From assembly GCF_949298305.1 (NCBI RefSeq), contig NZ_CASFWU010000008.1:1-50950 (forward strand): 50,950 nucleotides of DNA, read 5' to 3'. The DNA is from an uncultured Bacteroides sp. GTDB taxonomy: Bacteria; Bacteroidota; Bacteroidia; Bacteroidales; Bacteroidaceae. Below, one piece after another: positions 46,015 to 50,950 of this stretch. The number at the start of each line of letters is the position of its first letter. The first letter of the stretch is position 1. The notes below the pieces were generated by a model. That model searched no databases. It had not been told where the DNA came from and worked only from the letters and a program-made list of their open reading frames with translations. Made by a program: the position numbers and the translations under genes.

Positions 46015-47370
46015 ATGGCCAAATCGGTGGAGATGACGGAGGGACGCACCCTCCCGCAGATATTTTTTTTCGCTTTGCCCCTGTTGATGGGTAACCTGTT
46101 GCAGCAGACCTACTCGATGGTCGACGCTGCCATTGTCGGACAGTTCCTGGGCATCAATCCGCTGGCGGCGGTGGGTGCCAGCACCTCGGTGATTTTTCTC
46201 ATTTTGGGTTTCTGCAACGGCTGTTGCGGCGGTTTCGGCATTCCCGTGGCGCAGAAGTTCGGCGCGCACGACTACGTCACCATGCGCCGCTACGTGGCGG
46301 TCAGCCTCCGGCTGGCAGCTGTCATCTCCCTGTCGCTGGCTGTTGTCACAGCCCTGCTTTGCGGCTGGATTCTGCACCTGATACGCACGCCTGAAAACAT
46401 CTTCCACGATGCTTACCTTTACTTGCTGGTCACCTTCGTCGGCATCCCCTGCACGTTCTATTACAACCTCCTCTCCAGCATCATCCGTGCGTTGGGCGAC
46501 AGCAAGACGCCTTTCTGGTTCCTGCTCTTCTCCACCGTGCTCAACATTCTGCTCGACCTCTTCTGCATTCTGGTGCTGGGGTGGGGCGTGGCCGGTGCGG
46601 CCATTGCCACGCTGATAGCCCAGGGCGTATCGGCCCTGCTGTGCTACTTCTACATGATGCGCCGCTTCGACATCCTGCGCACTGCGCCGTCCGAACGCCG
46701 TTTCGACGGCCGCCTGGCCCGTACGTTGCTCTCCGTGGGTGTCCCCATGGGACTTCAGTTCTCCATCACCGCCATTGGCAGCATCATGCTCCAGAGCGCC
46801 AACAACGCCCTGGGCACCGCCTGTGTGGCCGCCTTCTCGGCTGCCATGCGCATCAAGATGTTCTTCATGTGTCCCTTCGAGAGCCTGGGCATGGCGATGG
46901 CTACCTTTGCCGGACAGAATTACGGGGCGGGCAAGCCCCGGCGCATCTGGCAGGGCGTGAAGTCCAGCACGCTGATGATGATGGTCTACTGGGCCTTTAC
47001 CTTCTGCGTCCTCATGTCTGGCGCACACCTGTTTGTACAACTGTTCGTTGACCCGTCCGAGACGGAAATCATTGCCGACGCCGTGCTGTTCCTTCATGCC
47101 GCCGTCAGCTTCTTTCCCGTGCTGGGGTTGCTCTGCATCCTGCGCTACACCATTCAGGGAGCCGGTTTCACCAATCTGGCCATGCTTTCGGGCGTGTCCG
47201 AGATGGTGGCCCGTGTCTTGGTCAGCCTCTTTGCCGTCCCGGCCTGGGGCTATGTGGCCGTCTGCTTCGGCGACCCTACGGCCTGGATTTTCGCCGATGC
47301 CTTCCTCATCCCCGCCTTCATCTACGTTTATGGTCGGGTGAAGCGGACGGCTTTCACGGCTGTGGCTTGA
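46015..47370 (+). CDS. MATE family efflux transporter
   Basis: A 451-residue inner-membrane protein with about 12 hydrophobic helices in two similar halves. Typical MATE segments are LPLLMGNLLQQTYSMVDAAIVGQFLG at the N-terminus, GASTSVIFLILGF, and in the second half SVGVPMGLQFSITAIGSIMLQ and FAGQNYGAGKPRRIWQGVK. It is expected to export organic cations or drugs in exchange for Na+ or H+. The substrate is unknown. Downstream lies a 22-bp tandem repeat. Confidence 0.93.
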   Translation: MAKSVEMTEGRTLPQIFFFALPLLMGNLLQQTYSMVDAAIVGQFLGINPLAAVGASTSVIFLILGFCNGCCGGFGIPVAQKFGAHDYVTMRRYVAVSLRLAAVISLSLAVVTALLCGWILHLIRTPENIFHDAYLYLLVTFVGIPCTFYYNLLSSIIRALGDSKTPFWFLLFSTVLNILLDLFCILVLGWGVAGAAIATLIAQGVSALLCYFYMMRRFDILRTAPSERRFDGRLARTLLSVGVPMGLQFSITAIGSIMLQSANNALGTACVAAFSAAMRIKMFFMCPFESLGMAMATFAGQNYGAGKPRRIWQGVKSSTLMMMVYWAFTFCVLMSGAHLFVQLFVDPSETEIIADAVLFLHAAVSFFPVLGLLCILRYTIQGAGFTNLAMLSGVSEMVARVLVSLFAVPAWGYVAVCFGDPTAWIFADAFLIPAFIYVYGRVKRTAFTAVA

Positions 47371-47407
47371 CGGTTTTAGGTTCCTGTTTGCCGGGTGCAT
47401 GAGCGAT

Positions 47408-47473
47408 GCTTGCATGGCCCGCAAGCGATGCTTGCACGGCGTGCGGGCGACACTTGCACGGCTCGCGGGAGTT
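47408..47473 (+). repeat. 22-bp-period tandem repeat, locus 4 (3 units)
   Basis: Units at 47408, 47430 and 47452, opening GCTTGCATGG, GCTTGCACGG and ACTTGCACGG. It starts 37 bp after the MATE stop. Confidence 0.8.
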
Positions 47474-47932
47474 GCAGGCAATGTCTTGTGGGATTTGCTC
47501 GTCATATTCGATAGCTTTTCTTTCACTCTCCCGGCAGTCTTGTTTGTTGTGCTGTCCGATAGGCTTGTTACGTCGGCTAACTACTTGCTTTACGCGGCTG
47601 AAGTAGATAGTTACAGCCGCCAAGTGGCACTTTACGGGGTGAAAGATGGATACGCGGACTGCACGGATGGAGCGGATTCACACGGATAATAGCGAAAAAG
47701 AGAAAAGTGCCTTCACGCTTTCTGTGAACAACTCTTTGCGCTGATAATCAGTTGAACAGGGTGAAAGATAAAGTTTCATGCCCATTCAATGAAGAGTCGT
47801 GTTCATCCGTACTCTCCGTGTAGCCCGCATTTCCATCTTTCACTGCAATCTGTTCATCTTCATGTGATTACGGTGAAGCTTCACCCAACAAACTCCGTGA
47901 AACTCTGCATCCTGTGTGGCCTGTCGGAAATG
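47474..47932 (+). other. Noncoding stretch without assigned gene
   Basis: No gene is supported. A 14-bp perfect palindrome GGTGAAGCTTCACC lies at 47872-47885, and GGTGAAAGAT recurs at about 47639 and 47760. These look like decayed intergenic repeats. Confidence 0.5.
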
Positions 47933-47957
47933 AAATAACTTAAGTTTCGGTTTTACC

Positions 47958-48490
47958 GAATTGAAAATCGGCGAAGCCAAACTTGCAGGAGTTAAAGGAC
48001 TTAAAAGGAGTTATCGCCCGTCTTGGACGGGCTTAGGAGTATAGAAAAACAAACAGCTCACAATGTATTGGCTTAATTCCTTAACTTCTTAACTCCTTAA
48101 CTACCAGATAAATATTAAATCCGAAACTTGAGTGAAATAACTTAAGTTTCACAAGTTTATTAAAAGGTTGTAGTTGAGAAGTTAAACCAATATTTTTTGT
48201 GAATGGTAAATGGTTAATAACTCAAGTTTCGGGTTTAGTATTTTGCTAGAAGTTAAGAAGTTATAGAAGTTATCACTTCGCTTTGCTCTGTTAGAAGTTA
48301 AAGCCGATAGTTTTGTAATGGTTAATGATTAATGGTTAATGATTTATGGTTAATGGGCACAGAAATTCCTCATTCTTCATTCCTCATTATCTTATCTATT
48401 GGCCTTTAACTTCTAAGCCCGCCCTGGCGGGCGATAACTTCTTCTAACTTCTCTAACTCCTGCAAGTTTGGCTTCGCCGATTTTCAATTC
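47958..48490. mobile_element. Noncoding element with perfect 37-bp inverted repeats
   Basis: The left arm (47958-47994) and right arm (48454-48490) are exact reverse complements over 37 bp. Just inside them a second, imperfect pair (48010-48035 and 48414-48438), each itself a GCCCG/CGGGC hairpin, extends the inverted structure. The 460-bp middle is AT-rich and contains short iterations (TTAATGGTTAATGATT type at 48317-48356, ATTCCTCATTCTTC type at 48365-48391) and no gene. It resembles a MITE-like or large REP-like element. Copies of its edge motifs also occur at 43571-43754. Confidence 0.7.
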
Positions 48491-48494
48491 GCAC

Positions 48495-48527
48495 TTGTGA
48501 AACTTGAATGAAATAATCGTATCTTTG
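48495..48527 (+). promoter_or_regulatory. Candidate promoter of the TPR regulator gene
   Basis: TATCTTTG (48520-48527) with a TTG 22 bp upstream; it abuts the right end of the inverted-repeat element, which may have supplied part of the promoter. Confidence 0.5.
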
Positions 48528-48548
48528 CTATCCGATAAATTCACCGAC

Positions 48549-50126
48549 ATGAAACTGACGCATTGCCTCCTCCTGTTGCTCTGCCTGTGCAGCCTGTCCT
48601 GCGGCTCGCGCGCGGACTATCCCAATCTGCTTACCAAGGCGGACAGCCTGATGGATGCCCGTCCCGACAGCGCCCTTCGCCTGTTGCAAAGCATCCCTCC
48701 TTCGGCCTTAGAAGAGGGCGACCGCATGCGTCACCGGTTGCTGGCCGTGGAGGCGGAATGTCGTTGCGGCATTTTTACGGTGAATGATTCTGTGGTTTCA
48801 ACGCTTGTCGATTATTTCCGACAGAGGGATGATGTAACGATGCTTGCCAAGGTTTATTATTGTCAGGCATTGTTGTATAGCGGCAGACAGCAATATGACA
48901 TGGCTCTGATTACTTATCGAAAAGCCATTCCTTACGTACGTCGGGCACAGGACTGGCGTTTATTGGGGCGTATTTATGGCAATATGGGGTATTTGTTGCA
49001 AAACAATGGTTTGGATGTTCAGGCGGATTCCCTCTATCTGCAAGCCGGACAGATGGCACTTCGGAGCGGTGATACGCTTTTGTGGGCAGAAACGCTACAT
49101 CGGCAGGCCATTTATCAGTTGGGGCAGGGAAAAAAGGCTTATCCCAAGGCCGAACAGTTGTTGCAGCAGTCCTACAATATGCTGGATGATGACCGTCGTT
49201 CGAGTGTTTCTCTTTCGCTCAGTTACCTTTATTCCCGTATGAAGCGGAGCGATTTGGCTTTGCATTATGCGAAAGAGGCGGTCCGTTTAAGCCAACGGGA
49301 CTCTTCGCAATTGTTTCGGGCATGCGTTGTGTTGGGCGATGTATTCTATCAGACGGCGCAATACGATTCCGCCTGTTATTATTTTCTTCAAAGTATGCGC
49401 TCCGAGGCTTCCGAGGTGAAAATGAATGCCTGTATGCGTTTGGCAGATATTGCCCGAAGGCAGGAAGACTGGAAACAGGTTGCTTACTATCAGGATCAGG
49501 AAAGCAAATATAGAGAAATGTATAGCAAACAGGAACAGAGGGAAGAAATCATATTGGCAGAGAAAGATCTGTTACATCGGCAGGAACAGTCGCAAATGAA
49601 GCGGCTGATTCTGATTTGTCTGGCGGCGATTGGTGCATTGGCCGTTTGCATTGTGCTGTTGTTGGGGCGACGAGCCAGAGAGCGGAAACGCCTTCGCGGG
49701 CAGATGGATGCACTGATGAAGTTCTGGTGGAAAGAACATCGGGCGCTGTTGTCCGCAGAACCGTCAGTGGTTGAGCCGGAAGTCCTCTTACTGCCTTTCA
49801 ATGAGCCGAAAGAGGTGCACCCTCTGATCGATTTTGACGACTTGGTCGGTCATCTTCGCGAAACGGAACTATATGCCAAGGTGACCCGTATTCTTTCTTA
49901 TCACCAATCCTACAACGATTATGAAGAACATTTCACGGTAGAAGATCAGAATGAACTGCTTAACCTGATTAACCGTTTTACGGAGTTGGGCTTGTCCACA
50001 CAGGACATCGCCATTCTGTTGGAAAAAGACCGCTCCGGTGTATATAAACGTCAGAAACGTCTCCTGCATCAATATTTCCCGGATGCAGGTAAAAAGCGGT
50101 TGGAAGACGTGTTAAAACATCTTTGA
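48549..50126 (+). CDS. TPR membrane lipoprotein with cytoplasmic HTH-like tail
   Basis: A 525-residue protein. The ATG at 48549 gives a lipobox signal (LLLLLCLCSLSC); an earlier start lies inside the promoter. Residues about 25-340 are TPR-like helices (DMALITYRKAIPYVRRAQDWRLLGRIYGNMGYL and similar). A coiled-coil stretch (about 325-355) precedes one transmembrane helix (LILICLAAIGALAVCIVLLLG, about 359-379). The C-terminal part, about 380-525, has a predicted helix-turn-helix (LGLSTQDIAILLEKDRSGVYKRQKRLLHQYF). Such TPR-membrane regulators are common in Bacteroides beside small secreted peptides. I infer it senses an envelope signal and controls the small peptide gene downstream. Confidence 0.82.
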   Translation: MKLTHCLLLLLCLCSLSCGSRADYPNLLTKADSLMDARPDSALRLLQSIPPSALEEGDRMRHRLLAVEAECRCGIFTVNDSVVSTLVDYFRQRDDVTMLAKVYYCQALLYSGRQQYDMALITYRKAIPYVRRAQDWRLLGRIYGNMGYLLQNNGLDVQADSLYLQAGQMALRSGDTLLWAETLHRQAIYQLGQGKKAYPKAEQLLQQSYNMLDDDRRSSVSLSLSYLYSRMKRSDLALHYAKEAVRLSQRDSSQLFRACVVLGDVFYQTAQYDSACYYFLQSMRSEASEVKMNACMRLADIARRQEDWKQVAYYQDQESKYREMYSKQEQREEIILAEKDLLHRQEQSQMKRLILICLAAIGALAVCIVLLLGRRARERKRLRGQMDALMKFWWKEHRALLSAEPSVVEPEVLLLPFNEPKEVHPLIDFDDLVGHLRETELYAKVTRILSYHQSYNDYEEHFTVEDQNELLNLINRFTELGLSTQDIAILLEKDRSGVYKRQKRLLHQYFPDAGKKRLEDVLKHL

Positions 50127-50143
50127 ATGCCTTTTTCTACATT

Positions 50144-50196
50144 TTTTCCACATAAAAAAATTGTGGAAAGCCGAAAATTCCACAAAAAATCCACAA
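50144..50196 (+). other. Cluster of CCACA-type motifs with hairpin
   Basis: TTTTCCACA (50144-50152), TTTCCACAA on the minus strand (50161-50169), ATTCCACAA and AATCCACAA (50188-50196) lie close together. The first two form an 8-bp stem (TTTCCACA/TGTGGAAA). It may act as the terminator of the TPR gene, although no T tract follows. Confidence 0.4.
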
Positions 50197-50256
50197 ATCC
50201 AATGCTTTCAGATAGCTAATTTTGGGGTATCAAAAAACAAAAACATAACTAATAAG

Positions 50257-50313
50257 ATGAAAGCATTAATTCTATTTTTAATTTCTTTATGGATGGGTAC
50301 GTTACCATTCTAA
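50257..50313 (+). CDS. Possible 18-residue hydrophobic small protein
   Basis: The frame MKALILFLISLWMGTLPF plus stop. It begins after a purine-rich AACTAATAAG and 33 bp after a TAATTTTG box (50217-50224). It could be a small membrane peptide, a leader or the remnant of a decayed gene. Nothing else is seen in the 417-bp gap up to 50543. Confidence 0.3.
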   Translation: MKALILFLISLWMGTLPF

Positions 50314-50543
50314 TCCCTCACATCGGCTGGATTAATATAGTCTATTCCCGGTAGTAACAGTTGGACAAAATGCCTTGGGCTTTGGTGGGTAACCGTCCGA
50401 TGCCGGAGGTGTGCGAGGTGCGTGATTTACCCGATGTTTTGATATAAAGATATTATCATTCGCGAATGTGATGGCTGTTCTTGGATTTCAGCTTGAAATA
50501 AAGTCCGAAAGAAATATTTTGTTAATATTGGTTTCTTAAAATC

Positions 50544-50735
50544 ATGAAAAAATTAAATGAATTCAAAGCGTTTGCATTGAGTAAGACTCAGATGAACGCA
50601 CTTGCTGGAGGTATTTCTGTTGCATGTCTTGTTGATGGCGAATTAGTAGGTCATTTCAATGCCGATAGCATCAAAGCTGCAGAAGATTATCTGTCTAACT
50701 TCTATGATGGTGACATAGAATGTAAAAAGGTATAA
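50544..50735 (+). CDS. Double-glycine RiPP-like precursor (GG-Bacteroidales type)
   Basis: A 63-residue peptide. The first 23 residues (MKKLNEFKAFALSKTQMNALAGG split as leader) show the LSKTQMNALAGG ending of the Bacteroidales double-glycine leader family known as TIGR04149, annotated as natural product precursors. Cleavage after the GG would release a 40-residue core with two cysteines (VACLVDG, IECKKV) that could form a disulfide or thioether. Processing is expected by a C39-type peptidase/ABC exporter, none of which is in the window. The TPR membrane regulator upstream is a plausible controller. The family name is from memory and was not checked. Confidence 0.75.
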   Translation: MKKLNEFKAFALSKTQMNALAGGISVACLVDGELVGHFNADSIKAAEDYLSNFYDGDIECKKV

Positions 50736-50950
50736 TTGATTTTAACATTCCGCTACTTTAATGTGGATATAGAAGTAAATGATAGTATTTCGGTTCATCA
50801 TTAAAGTTACTAAAAATTAGGGAAGATAGAGAAAAGTTCTCATCAAGAGAGTTCATTGCTGTCCGGAGAAAATTCTTTAAAACAGTTATTATTAACTAAT
50901 AATCAGTTAGTTACAAGGCTAATAAAATTTTTCGATTAGAAATCATAGTT
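50736..50950 (+). other. AT-rich tail of the window without recognised feature
   Basis: No coding frame, promoter with both elements, or RNA was recognised in the last 215 bases. Short AT-rich inverted sequences around AACTAATAATCAGTTAGTT (50897-50915) may belong to the next gene's leader. Confidence 0.5.

Noticed and set aside
50144..50196. Replication origin
   Set aside because: The CCACA motifs are imperfect DnaA boxes, and no dnaA, dnaN, rep gene or unwinding element is next to them.

Overview
The window is chromosomal DNA of a Bacteroidales species, most likely a member of the Bacteroidaceae. The signs are the tmRNA tag GETNYALAA, Bacteroidetes-type promoters (TTTG, about 19 bp, TAnnTTTG) in front of many genes, a Bacteroidetes-size SecA, and a run of lineage-typical families (DUF4105/Lnb, DUF4837, DUF4831, a 'GG-Bacteroidales' peptide). 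All assignments come from reading motifs and gene order; no database search was run.

Layout. 1-3.2 kb: valS, interrupted in frame by a DUF559 endonuclease-like domain bounded by 31-bp palindromic repeats, with a second pair of the same repeats further on. 3.7-7.3 kb: a secreted GH2 beta-galactosidase with a ricin-like N-terminus. 7.4-15.6 kb (minus strand): an acidic hypothetical protein, a DUF6340-like lipoprotein, secA, a phosphatase-fold protein that seems to have lost its active site, and an Lnb-type lipoprotein N-acyltransferase. 16.4-23.9 kb: coaX, an outer-membrane barrel, a TPR protein, lptC, a CorC/CNNM protein and a PpiD-type foldase. 24-30.4 kb: rlmN, a DUF4837 lipoprotein, pdxA, a sigma-54 activator, lptE, a TPR-like protein and secG. 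Much of 16-30 kb serves envelope biogenesis and secretion. 30.5-32.3 kb: an MFS transporter and a lone PqqD-like protein. 32.5-37.6 kb (minus): DUF4831 protein, lactonase-like lipoprotein, GH3 glycosidase. 37.9-38.3 kb: ssrA. 38.4-41.6 kb (minus): zntA-type metal exporter, Fur-family regulator and a LuxR-type response regulator. 41.8-47.4 kb: pentapeptide-repeat protein, two different L,D-transpeptidases separated by an inserted ATPase gene, and a MATE transporter. 48.5-50.9 kb: a TPR membrane regulator and a double-glycine RiPP-like precursor.

What stands out is the repeat and small mobile-element content. It comprises (1) the palindrome/DUF559 element inside an essential tRNA synthetase; (2) a 22-bp-period repeat family at four intergenic sites; (3) a 1.7-kb ATPase insertion bracketed by imperfect 42-bp direct repeats that copy the 3' end of the neighbouring gene; and (4) a roughly 0.5-kb noncoding element with perfect 37-bp inverted repeats. 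The window ends just after the RiPP-like precursor, so any maturation or export genes for it would lie outside.
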